Below, one piece after another: positions 43,644 through 51,661 of a stretch of DNA of 64,000 nucleotides. Origin of the DNA: Ruminococcus sp. (lineage in GTDB: Bacteria > Bacillota > Clostridia > Oscillospirales > Ruminococcaceae); contig JAFWSI010000024.1 of NCBI GenBank assembly GCA_017519415.1, positions 1-64,000 of the forward strand. Direction: 5' to 3'. Each line of letters begins with the position of its first letter. Position 1 is the stretch's first letter. A program made the translations under genes and the position numbers. Under the pieces are notes generated by a model that searched no databases, had not been told where the DNA came from, and was given only the letters and a program-made list of their open reading frames with translations.

Positions 43644-44450
43644 TCACATCAGTCCCGTGCCCAGCTCTGCGTAGAAGCGCCCCAGCACCTCCTGCATATC
43701 CCTGCTGATCCGTTTGTATCCCTCAGCGCTAATCTCCCCGGGAATACCGTAGAACGCTTCCGCGATACCACCTGCGATGCAGGTAAGGGTATCACAGTCC
43801 CCGCCGAGCGAAACGGCAGTACGGATAACGTCCTCGAAATCTTTTCCCTCCAGAAAAGCCGTGATCGCTTCGGGAACCGTCTCCTGACAGCTCTCAACAT
43901 GATGATACGCGGGGCGTATCTGGTCACAGGTGCGGGAGAGATCATAGCCGAACTCCCCTACGATATACTGTCGGATATATTCCTTGCCGTATCCCCTTCT
44001 TGCAAGAAATACAGCGCTTGCTGCTGCTTCCGCGCCCTTTATGCCCTCGGGGTGATTGTGTGTGACCTCAGCCGTGAGAGCTGCCATTCTGCGGACAGTG
44101 TCAATATCGTCATAAAGCCAGCCCACAGCTGATACCCTCATGGCAGAGCCGTTACCGAAGCTTCCGTAGGGCTTGGGCTCCTTGGCGGAAAGCCACTGAC
44201 GGAACATACATCCGTATCCTGCGGCGGGATAGCGCTTTCCCCATTTCCGCATGGAAGCGACCAGCCCTGCCCTGATCTCATCATCTGACTTCCCCCGTGT
44301 ACCGAGCAGAGCCTCGGCAACTGCCACAGTCATGACTGAATCGTCGGTAAATCCGGTCTCTTTGCTGAAAAGAGGAAAATCCTTTGTTTTGCCGCCCCTG
44401 TCGAATTCGTATGGAGCCCCTATCATATCACCTAAGATTGCACCGATCAT
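43644..44450 (-). CDS. ADP-ribosylglycohydrolase, DraG family (268 aa)
   Basis: Removes ADP-ribose from modified proteins or nucleic acids, or hydrolyses related ADP-ribosyl compounds. The two-Mg site is seen in GFTDDSVMT (about 32-40) and LGGDCDT (about 217-223), with NGSAMR (about 102-107) and HNHPEGIKGA (about 130-139) also typical. Length fits. ATG at 44450 has AAGGAGG upstream. It follows the macro-domain gene by 86 bp and precedes pnuC by 38 bp, so ADP-ribose handling and NAD precursor uptake sit in one transcription direction. A possible -10 TATAAT lies at 44484-44489. Confidence 0.93.
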   Translation of the reverse strand: MIGAILGDMIGAPYEFDRGGKTKDFPLFSKETGFTDDSVMTVAVAEALLGTRGKSDDEIRAGLVASMRKWGKRYPAAGYGCMFRQWLSAKEPKPYGSFGNGSAMRVSAVGWLYDDIDTVRRMAALTAEVTHNHPEGIKGAEAAASAVFLARRGYGKEYIRQYIVGEFGYDLSRTCDQIRPAYHHVESCQETVPEAITAFLEGKDFEDVIRTAVSLGGDCDTLTCIAGGIAEAFYGIPGEISAEGYKRISRDMQEVLGRFYAELGTGLM

Positions 44451-44536
44451 AATATGACCTCCTTTTCCTTGTTTTCTGATCATATTATAACACGTCCTGA
44501 TACGGAAGTGGTCGTTTGGCAGACGACATTTTCCGG

Positions 44537-45523
44537 TTACAGGTCACAGAGCGTAGGCTGATCGTATTCAAAGAGAACTGCATTGATCTTATAAATATCA
44601 TATTCCCTGTTTGCCACACAGTAGGAGATGATAAGATCGAACTTGCTGCTCGGAGAAAAAGCGATACCCGCCCTTGAAAGCAGATCCATCATAGCCGGCA
44701 TATCCAGCTCAAGGGCAATGGCCAGTGCGACCGCAGTCTTTTTCTTAGGCTTATAATCAACATTGCAGCGTATGCTGGAAAAGAGCTTCCTGTCGATATT
44801 GGCCTTCTTATAGACCGTAACGTCGTCCATCCCGCTTTCATCTATAAGTCTGAGCAGACACTGCTGGAAGGTCTCCCCCGTACTGCCGAGAATAGCTTCA
44901 AGGCTGCTGTCATCTGTATTATGCAGCTGCTCGCGTATCTTTCTCCGGCGGTAAATCCTGCTGCGCTCCGTATACTCGTCGCCAGACAGCTTATCTATGC
45001 CGAATTCGTCTATATATTCGTCGATAGCTCCCATGAGCTTTTCCGAGATCCGGAACGACTCCTTATCAAATACGACAAGGATTATATTCATATCGTGGGT
45101 AAGCAGGTACTTGCCTATCTCTGAGAGCGCTATATCCAGAGCTTCATTTTTTGGAAAGCCGTATACTCCCGTAGAGATAAGGGGGAATGCTATGCTCTCT
45201 GCCGAAAGCTGCTCAGCCAATGCAAGTGAGTTTGAGTAACATGAACGCAGCGTATCACTTTCTCCGTGTTTTCCGTCTATCCACGCAGGTCCCACGGTGT
45301 GTATTATGTATTTTGCAGGGAGCCCGAATGCGGGAGTAACAGCCGCCTGTCCCGAAGCGATACAGCCGATCTTCATACGTTCGGCGAGGAGGCGTTCCTT
45401 TCCCGCTGCCCGATAGACAGCACTGTCGGTACCGTCTCCCACAATAGGCTTGGGATTGGCCGTATTCACAATGACGTCCGCTTCGACTCTGGTTATATCG
45501 TTTCTTACGATCTGAAATGGCAT
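44537..45523 (-). CDS. Macro-domain protein with C-terminal helical domain (328 aa)
   Basis: ADP-ribose-binding or -hydrolysing macro domain at about 1-175: DVIVNTANPKP (about 17-27), GTDSAVYRAAG (about 31-41) and the phosphate loop ISTGVYGFP (about 115-123). The C-terminal domain (about 215-328) reads TVYKKANIDRKLFSSIRCN, then TAVALAIALELD and LLSRAGIAFSPSSKFD, a helical arrangement reminiscent of an HTH-type fold seen fused to other clostridial proteins; that reading is inference. ATG at 45523 follows AAAGGGGCG. Upstream of draG in the same direction, suggesting a reader-eraser pair for ADP-ribosylation. Confidence 0.87.
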   Translation of the reverse strand: MPFQIVRNDITRVEADVIVNTANPKPIVGDGTDSAVYRAAGKERLLAERMKIGCIASGQAAVTPAFGLPAKYIIHTVGPAWIDGKHGESDTLRSCYSNSLALAEQLSAESIAFPLISTGVYGFPKNEALDIALSEIGKYLLTHDMNIILVVFDKESFRISEKLMGAIDEYIDEFGIDKLSGDEYTERSRIYRRRKIREQLHNTDDSSLEAILGSTGETFQQCLLRLIDESGMDDVTVYKKANIDRKLFSSIRCNVDYKPKKKTAVALAIALELDMPAMMDLLSRAGIAFSPSSKFDLIISYCVANREYDIYKINAVLFEYDQPTLCDL

Positions 45524-45603
45524 ATTATCGCCCCTTTTTGAAATTCTCAATTGAATTATATCATACGGTGCGGCATATTTCTATGATAAAATGTAAATTA
45601 TAG

Positions 45604-45908
45604 CTGAATTCCTCCCGTACCGGTCATGTACTGTATGCGGCTTATACCGAGTATGCACTGATATATTTCTTCCTTCATGAAACGGATCTCAGCAGCCTGA
45701 AGCTATTGCACCTTTCCGGTCTTCCGGAATGCCGGGAGTACTATAGCGTTACTATTGACAATTGTACGGGAAAATGCTATTATATTAGCAACATAAACCG
45801 GATTATGTCAGCAGGATCATCGATCTGAGAGGATACAGAGTAAATGTCAGTGCCGATACTGTTCAAAGTGACAGATCTAACGAACTGATGATATCAATTA
45901 ACGTGTAA
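45604..45908 (+). pseudogene. Possible decayed gene remnant with frameshift
   Basis: An open frame without a good start runs from 45604 to a TGA at 45826-45828 and encodes protein-like sequence (YALIYFFLHETDLSSLKLL, then REYYSVTIDNCTGKCYYISN). In the +1 frame the sequence continues without stop as IIDLRGYRVNVSADTVQS to a TAA at 45906-45908. A frameshift near 45810-45820 would join the two. No homolog is recognised. The region also holds the promoter of the next gene. Confidence 0.35.
45755..45783 (+). promoter_or_regulatory. Promoter of the serine hydrolase gene
   Basis: TTGACA (45755-45760), 17-bp spacer, TATTAT (45778-45783), giving a leader of about 140 nt before the start at 45930. Confidence 0.7.
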
Positions 45909-45929
45909 GAAAGAAATGAGTGGCAGAAC

Positions 45930-46937
45930 ATGGGTATAAAAGAGACTATAGATAAGGATTTCCGGGGTATCATATATGTCGAACAAAATGATACCGTCCT
46001 ATGTGAAAGTATAACCGGATTCGCAAACATTGCAAACAGGATACCGAATACTATCGACACCAGATTTGAAAGCGCTTCGGCGGGCAAGGTATTTGTAGCC
46101 GTAGCAATAATGCAGCTCATTGAGCAAGGCAGGCTCAGCTTCGACGATACCATAGGAGAGCTCCTTGATATTGATCTTCATTATATAGACAAGGAAGTGA
46201 CAGTCAGACAGCTTCTTGTTCATACCTCCGGTGTACCTGATTATTTCGATGAATCCGTTATGGAGGACTATGAGTATCTGTGGAAAGATATCCCGAATTA
46301 CAGGATAAGGCGCAACAGCGATCTATTCAGTCTGTTTATAGATAAGCCGATGATGTACCCGAAAGGAGAAAAATTCAGTTACAACAATTCGGGATATGTC
46401 CTGCTGGCGGCTGTTATTGAAAATATCACAGGCATGACATTTGACAGATACCTGAAACAGAGTATTTTTGATGCTTGCAACATGACCTCGACAGGCTATT
46501 TCGCGTTTGACAGTCTTCCTGCCAGATGTTCCGACAGCTATATCTTCTGCCCCGAGACCAACAGCTTCCGGACCAATATATACTCCGTTGAGGTCCAGGG
46601 CTCCGGTGCCGGCGGTGCTTTCATAACTGTTGCAGATATTGTGCGTTTCTGGAAAGCACTGATGAACGGAACTCTTATTTCGGCAGATATGTTTGCTCAG
46701 ATGATAAGCAAGCAGAGCGGCACGGGTGAAGACCCCGAAGAAGGCTGGTACGGCTACGGCGTATGGATAATAGACAACCCCGCGGGAAAGGACTACGCAT
46801 ATTTTCAGGGCTGTGACCCCGGCGCGGGTTTTCTGAGCGAATACGACCCGAATACAGGTACAATATCTGTTCTTGTAAGCAATTACTGTGATAATGTATG
46901 GGCTGAAATGCGAAAAATACGTGCAGAATTATACTGA
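45930..46937 (+). CDS. Serine hydrolase, beta-lactamase/class C penicillin-binding type (335 aa)
   Basis: Member of the AmpC/EstB-like Ser hydrolases (DD-peptidase, esterase or beta-lactamase). The nucleophile is in the SxxK motif SAGK (about residue 50-53), the Tyr of Y-x-N in YNNSGY (about 149-154), and the third motif region is QGCDPGAGF (about 291-299) rather than a classical HTG. There is no signal peptide or membrane anchor, so it should be cytoplasmic and is more likely an esterase or peptidase than a resistance enzyme. Higher AT content than the carbohydrate genes. Confidence 0.85.
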   Translation: MGIKETIDKDFRGIIYVEQNDTVLCESITGFANIANRIPNTIDTRFESASAGKVFVAVAIMQLIEQGRLSFDDTIGELLDIDLHYIDKEVTVRQLLVHTSGVPDYFDESVMEDYEYLWKDIPNYRIRRNSDLFSLFIDKPMMYPKGEKFSYNNSGYVLLAAVIENITGMTFDRYLKQSIFDACNMTSTGYFAFDSLPARCSDSYIFCPETNSFRTNIYSVEVQGSGAGGAFITVADIVRFWKALMNGTLISADMFAQMISKQSGTGEDPEEGWYGYGVWIIDNPAGKDYAYFQGCDPGAGFLSEYDPNTGTISVLVSNYCDNVWAEMRKIRAELY

Positions 46938-46978
46938 ATATTAAAGGCCGTCTTTTTCAGAGGGAGGGATAAATTTAT

Positions 46979-48223
46979 ATGGGATACAATTTTTTTAATA
47001 TTAAAGAAGTTTCAGGTACTTTTAATCGCAAATTAAACGATTTCAGAGCATCACTCGGAGATGCTATATGCAAAGGGAAGAGCATAAGCTTTGCAGATAA
47101 TGATATTACATATATGCTGAAGCTTCAGCATGACAGGATCTCCGGGAAAGGGCTTGAGATCGACTACGATATATATTCCAGAGATGATGACAAAAACAAA
47201 TTCATCGCCGGCAGTAATTGGAAAGATGCTCACTATGAAAGCACCGTCTGCTTTAATTCATGCGGAATAAAACGCAATGTTAAGAAGTGCGGGAAAACCA
47301 GGTACAGCGACGACCGCAAAAGCGTTCTATACGAAACAATAACGGATGTGGTTACGGGCGCTCATCCGGATAACGATACTTTCTGCTGCCCGAACTGCGG
47401 TGCGATCTCCACTGTTGCCGGCTTTCAGAACGGCTGTCCTCACTGCGGGACCAGGTTTCAGACAGACGACCTTTTTCCAAAGGTCACATCATATTATTTT
47501 TTAGATGATCCGGGAATGACAAAAAAGGAATTCAGGTCGGGGTATCTCGTTTCATATATCATTACTCTGATCGCCATGTATATTCTGTGTCTTGTCTTTA
47601 ACAAGGGAATAGGTCATTATATCGGCTTTACCATAGGAAGTATCTTTATAGCTTATATTTTTTATGCTTATTTTCTGATCATAAAACTTATTGCCGGAGC
47701 AATAGCCTCTGCGGGGAAAATGGGAACTGCCGGTTCAAGAAGGAAATTTGAAACAAGAATGAAAAAAATCAGTCCCGAGTTTTCTTATGAGTATTTTACG
47801 GGCAGGACATTGTCCCTTATCAAAACGGCTGTGTTTTCCGAGAATGAGAGTGAGCTTATGTTTTATGAAGGAAAGCCGCTCGATCCGATGATGAAGGATA
47901 TTATAGACATGAATTACGGCGGTGCGTTAGGCTGTAAAAGTATACGTGAAGAGGGAAAATTCGTAACGGTCGTAACAAAGGCCTATTTTGATGTGCTTTA
48001 CGCGAATGAAGAAAGGGTATTTTTCAAAAAACAGGTCTTTAGCGCAGAATTAAGGAGACGCACTGATATCCCTGTGAATTTTAACTTTTCCATGACGAAG
48101 ATCACCTGTCCGTCCTGCGGTGCGAGTTTTGACGCAACGAAAAACAAAAACTGTCCGCACTGCGGAAACAAGTATGAGATCACCACGGATGACTGGGCTT
48201 TAACAGAGCTGAAATACAATTAA
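46979..48223 (+). CDS. Membrane protein with two zinc ribbons (414 aa)
   Basis: Function unknown. N-terminal soluble part (about 1-130), zinc ribbon 1 CCPNCG...CPHCG (about 138-160), two membrane spans (about 188-208 and 212-235), a second soluble domain (about 255-380) resembling the Tim44-like/lipid-carrier shape in pattern only, and zinc ribbon 2 CPSCG...CPHCG (about 380-399). Both ribbons face the same compartment if there are two spans. Gene follows the serine hydrolase by 41 bp with GGAGGG upstream, probably in the same transcript. Codon use is AT-rich, possibly acquired. Confidence 0.7.
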   Translation: MGYNFFNIKEVSGTFNRKLNDFRASLGDAICKGKSISFADNDITYMLKLQHDRISGKGLEIDYDIYSRDDDKNKFIAGSNWKDAHYESTVCFNSCGIKRNVKKCGKTRYSDDRKSVLYETITDVVTGAHPDNDTFCCPNCGAISTVAGFQNGCPHCGTRFQTDDLFPKVTSYYFLDDPGMTKKEFRSGYLVSYIITLIAMYILCLVFNKGIGHYIGFTIGSIFIAYIFYAYFLIIKLIAGAIASAGKMGTAGSRRKFETRMKKISPEFSYEYFTGRTLSLIKTAVFSENESELMFYEGKPLDPMMKDIIDMNYGGALGCKSIREEGKFVTVVTKAYFDVLYANEERVFFKKQVFSAELRRRTDIPVNFNFSMTKITCPSCGASFDATKNKNCPHCGNKYEITTDDWALTELKYN

Positions 48224-48280
48224 ATATTACGATGAAAATACCGACCGATAAACCATTGCTTTTAAACGAAGCAATACAAA

Positions 48281-48310
48281 GCCCCGAAGCGTTAAGAAAC
48301 GCTCCGGGGC
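48281..48310. terminator. Hairpin between convergent genes, probable terminator
   Basis: GCCCCG-AAGCGTT pairs with AACGCT-CCGGGGC with one bulge. T-rich tails are weak on both sides. Confidence 0.55.
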
Positions 48311-48403
48311 AAATCTTATATATGAGTACCGTTCTAAACAGACGGCGGTTATCGGGTCCACGTTATTTATGTTTTTACTGAAAAACTGTATTATGGTCGT
48401 TTA

Positions 48404-49744
48404 TCAGCCTACATAAGCAGTTGCAGCAGCATAGTATTCATAAAGTGCGTTAGCCATTGCAACATTCTTTGCAGAAGCGCCGTCAGCGCTCATAACACGG
48501 TAAGCCCATGACATAGGCGAGAAGAAGTAATGAGTGCCAAGGTAGTTGACATCGTACTGCTGACCCAGAAGTGTAGGTGCAATACCGGGTATCTCAAAGC
48601 AATACTTATCGTCTGCGCCCTTGATCGCCTCAGCATTGAAATACTCGTCAACCTTGCCCATAGGCTCGGCTCCTGCCAGATTGCTCGCATTTCCGTCATA
48701 ATTTGCAAGATAGAGACGAACTGCAAGCTTTGAATTCAGGACAAGAGAGATAAGAGCGTCGCTCGGTTCAAGTGTATCCATAGTCATTGTATCACCGTAG
48801 ACCACAATGGAAGGCTTGAACAGATTGAAAGTGTATTCGCCGAATGAATAAGTTGAATTGAGGATCTCAGCCGAGTGATCATTAACCTCGGGTAAATCGC
48901 CGTTGCCGAAATATGCTGCTGAAACGCTGCCGTACTGCTTTGTAGCCTTTACAAGAGCCTCAAGCTTTTCGTTACCTGTGGTATCAACAACATCAAGATA
49001 ATCATTTACGGAAAAAGCGTAAGAATCGATAGGTGTTTCACTGTCACCGTAATAAAGATCGGCAGTTATCACACTGCTCATATTGTTTGCAGTAACATTT
49101 GCTGTTACGCAGTAAACCTCATCTCCGTCCACAGTCTTGAGATCAAGACTGCGGAGCGTATCGTCCGCCTCAGCGCAGTCGCCGGATAATTTAACTCTGA
49201 GATCGTCCTTGTTATTGTCATTGACTTCACCGACTATGAAGTTCATGCAGATACCGTCATTGAGAGCGATATTCCTTGCACTGAATTTAGGTGCAGTCAG
49301 ACCGATAATGAAAGGATCCTCATATGTACCCTTACCGCCTGTGATATAGAAGCCCTCAGGATCAACAGAAGGATCCTTACGTGTTATATAAAAACCTTTG
49401 TGAAGCTGGATAAGCTCAACATCTCCGGTTTTCCATATATACTGATTGTCAGAATCCGAGTTTTCATATGCTGTAATTGTCAGATTACTCTCTACCTTTG
49501 CTCTGGCGTCACCGGAATTCGGATCGTCGTCAACCACAAACCATGTCTCACCTGTTACAGCGATCGTATCGCCCACCTTAAAAAGTGTGCCTACCGCAGG
49601 TGCCTTTGTCTCTGCTGCCGCACTGGCAACGATACCGGTATTTGCCGCGAATAAGCCTCCTGCATTTACAGGCATTGCAGCTGCTGTAAGAGCCGCTGAC
49701 ATTAAAAATGCTACTGTTTTTTTCCAACCAAAAAATTTTTTCAT
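48404..49744 (-). CDS. Secreted protein of unknown function (446 aa)
   Basis: Clear signal peptide (about 1-28, MKKFFGWKKTVAFLMSA...). The mature part is acidic and beta-rich; segments such as NIALNDGICMNFIVGE (about 160-175) and KATKQYGSVSAAYFG (about 262-276) recur in unassigned secreted proteins of ruminococci. No dockerin, linker, catalytic motif or anchor is visible. ATG at 49744 has AAGGAGG 8 bp upstream. It may be an extracellular binding protein; not recognised. Confidence 0.7.
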   Translation of the reverse strand: MKKFFGWKKTVAFLMSAALTAAAMPVNAGGLFAANTGIVASAAAETKAPAVGTLFKVGDTIAVTGETWFVVDDDPNSGDARAKVESNLTITAYENSDSDNQYIWKTGDVELIQLHKGFYITRKDPSVDPEGFYITGGKGTYEDPFIIGLTAPKFSARNIALNDGICMNFIVGEVNDNNKDDLRVKLSGDCAEADDTLRSLDLKTVDGDEVYCVTANVTANNMSSVITADLYYGDSETPIDSYAFSVNDYLDVVDTTGNEKLEALVKATKQYGSVSAAYFGNGDLPEVNDHSAEILNSTYSFGEYTFNLFKPSIVVYGDTMTMDTLEPSDALISLVLNSKLAVRLYLANYDGNASNLAGAEPMGKVDEYFNAEAIKGADDKYCFEIPGIAPTLLGQQYDVNYLGTHYFFSPMSWAYRVMSADGASAKNVAMANALYEYYAAATAYVG

Positions 49745-50280
49745 TAATAGGTCCTCCTTGTTTTTTACATAATGCCGGATTAAAAGAAGTTGGATTTTCT
49801 TTTAATAAACGTAATTGTAGCATCTGCAACAAATACGGTAATTCTGTTCCAATACCGCAGATGTTTTGATTCAAAAGCTGACCGGAAGGTATTAATGTGT
49901 TTTATTATTGCATTATGTTTTATGTAAAAAATCGGACCGTTTCATAATAATATACAGATTGTTAATTGCAGATACTTATATACTTTCAGGCGTTTATTAT
50001 TATATCACAGCTGAACAGAAATGTCAATACCATAATTGCCTTTTTTTCAACTCCTCACGTATAAAAACACTGATAAGCCGGGCAGTTAATTATGCAAAAA
50101 CACTGTTTTGGTATACCGATCACCAAATCCGGTCAGTCAGACAATTAAAAAGTCCCCGCTTATGCGGGGACAGGCATTGTCCGTTATCAGGTCTGATGAT
50201 ATATTCCCTGATCGTTAAAACATTCCGGAGAAGATAAGATTCAAGCTGCGTATCAATTTACATACGTCATGGAATCAAGT
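49745..50280. other. 536-bp AT-rich intergenic region
   Basis: No credible gene. It holds the RBS and upstream region of the secreted-protein gene, including a TACAAT-type -10 candidate on the minus strand near 49810 and the partly palindromic TAAAAGAA...TTCTTTTA (49781-49805), and it ends with the terminator at 50152-50171. Confidence 0.5.
50141..50171 (-). terminator. Terminator of the duplicated-module dockerin gene
   Basis: GTCCCCGC/GCGGGGAC (50152-50159 with 50164-50171); the minus strand continues TTTTTAATTG. Confidence 0.85.
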
Positions 50281-51312
50281 TCATTTTTCCAGATACTCCT
50301 CCAATGATACGATATTTTCTGTTGCAGTCGAAATATAGGCATAGTAAGAAAGAATGCAGGAGGCGTCAACGGAATTTATGAAGCCGTCCTTATTCACATC
50401 GGCTGCCTTCATCTGTTCCGCACTGAAACAGCCCTGCTGGTCGGTGGAGCACATTGCATAGTATGAAAGAATATCCGATGCGTCTATGGCGTTGACCGCG
50501 CCGTCGTTATTCACATCTCCCAGAGAATAAACAGCAGGCTGTACAACTGCCGTGCTGCCTGTCATGCGTACAAGACGTGATGAGCGGCCGTTTCCGATGA
50601 ATAATGAGTATGGCTCGTCCTGACGGTAATAGCCGCCGATTTTAAAACTCTCGCCCTCGTAGAAGCCTACGGTCTGCATCTGTGTGCCTCCGATCTCCTC
50701 CGAGCCTATCCTTACAGAGCCTGTTGCTACATTTCCGTCAGTATCTGTATACGTATATGTTCCGTCTGCGTTAATGATCACACTGCCGTTGTCTGCGGCG
50801 CTTATGTCAACGTCCTGCTCCGAGTCCGACACCTGGTATTTCCACTGACCTGCAAAAAAATCCATATCGGCAATTGCAGGAGCTTCGCGCAGAAATCTCT
50901 CCATATCGCCGTTTCCGATACTGAGCCTGTCAGGTCTGAGTTCAAAATAGGACGCGCTGAATCTGATTACAGCGTCCTCATAGAAATCGAAGACTGTAAT
51001 ATCAGAGCCGCCGATCTCTTCGGCTCTTGCTTTTACAGTACCCTCCGAGAGCCTTCCGTCAGCGTCGGTATATGTGTATGCGGAGTTCGGGTATATCTCC
51101 AGAGAGCCGATATTCTCCGCGCCCATTCCAACAGTATGATTTCCGTCTGAGATCTGGTGTCTCCATCTGCCCGCAATCTCCTGTACGTCCGAGGTGCTGC
51201 CTTTCATTTCCGATGATACGCAGACAGCTGTTTCCTCTGCGGAAGCTGTTGCGGCGGGAGCCATTGAAAGCATTACGCCGAATGCGGCGATAACAGTGAT
51301 TATATTTTTCAT
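50281..51312 (-). CDS. Secreted duplicated-module protein with dockerin (343 aa)
   Basis: Cellulosome-type secreted protein of unknown function. Signal peptide (about 1-25), two related beta-rich modules of about 95 residues (about 46-140 and 152-248; compare GRWRHQISDG, YTYTDADG, SIGNG with GQWKYQVSDS, YTYTDTDG, FIGNG), then a C-terminal dockerin (about 262-330, GDVNNDGAVNAIDASDILSYYA and ADVNKDGFINSVDASCILSYYA). The modules look like small calycin- or lipocalin-like sheets. The dockerin belongs to the same class as in the next gene and differs from the cellulase class. RBS GGAGG. Confidence 0.82.
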   Translation of the reverse strand: MKNIITVIAAFGVMLSMAPAATASAEETAVCVSSEMKGSTSDVQEIAGRWRHQISDGNHTVGMGAENIGSLEIYPNSAYTYTDADGRLSEGTVKARAEEIGGSDITVFDFYEDAVIRFSASYFELRPDRLSIGNGDMERFLREAPAIADMDFFAGQWKYQVSDSEQDVDISAADNGSVIINADGTYTYTDTDGNVATGSVRIGSEEIGGTQMQTVGFYEGESFKIGGYYRQDEPYSLFIGNGRSSRLVRMTGSTAVVQPAVYSLGDVNNDGAVNAIDASDILSYYAMCSTDQQGCFSAEQMKAADVNKDGFINSVDASCILSYYAYISTATENIVSLEEYLEK

Positions 51313-51661
51313 AATTATTTCCTCCGTGAATGTTTTACAGATTTTTAAGATCGACCTTTCACAACAAACATTCGGAGTATAAATGACAAGTGTTACATAG
51401 TTCTGAAAAAAATTTTTCTGCTCCCGCTTTCGGGTATTCAGCGGTACTGAAAAAGCTCACCCGCTGTACCTGTCTTCGGATCATCTCTGTGATACGATCA
51501 GAAAAAAAGCTCTTGCACCTTTCGGAAAGTACCGTGACAGCTCACAGGAAAAGATATTACGGAACAGAGCTGCCGAAAAGCGTACAGAAAGCATGGTCTG
51601 CATTATAACGATAAAGGCTCACCGGTTTTCCGATGAGCCTTTTTATTTAATGAAAATCCGT
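51313..51661. other. 349-bp intergenic region
   Basis: No convincing gene; a short plus-strand frame at 51390-51608 has neither an RBS nor a protein-like profile. The region holds the upstream sequence of the dockerin gene and the terminator at 51613-51645. Confidence 0.5.
51613..51646. terminator. Terminator of the cohesin-dockerin gene
   Basis: AAAGGCTCACCGG/CCGATGAGCCTTT with one bulge, A-rich before and T-rich after. Confidence 0.8.

Noticed and set aside
45930-46937. Antibiotic-resistance beta-lactamase
   Set aside because: SxxK and YxN motifs are present, but there is no signal peptide and the third motif is atypical, so a cytoplasmic esterase/peptidase is more likely.
49908-50237. 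109-codon plus-strand frame in the large intergenic region
   Set aside because: No RBS, overlaps a terminator for the neighbouring gene, and its translation looks random.
51390-51608. 72-codon plus-strand frame
   Set aside because: No RBS, no recognisable protein features, and it lies in the upstream region of a minus-strand gene.
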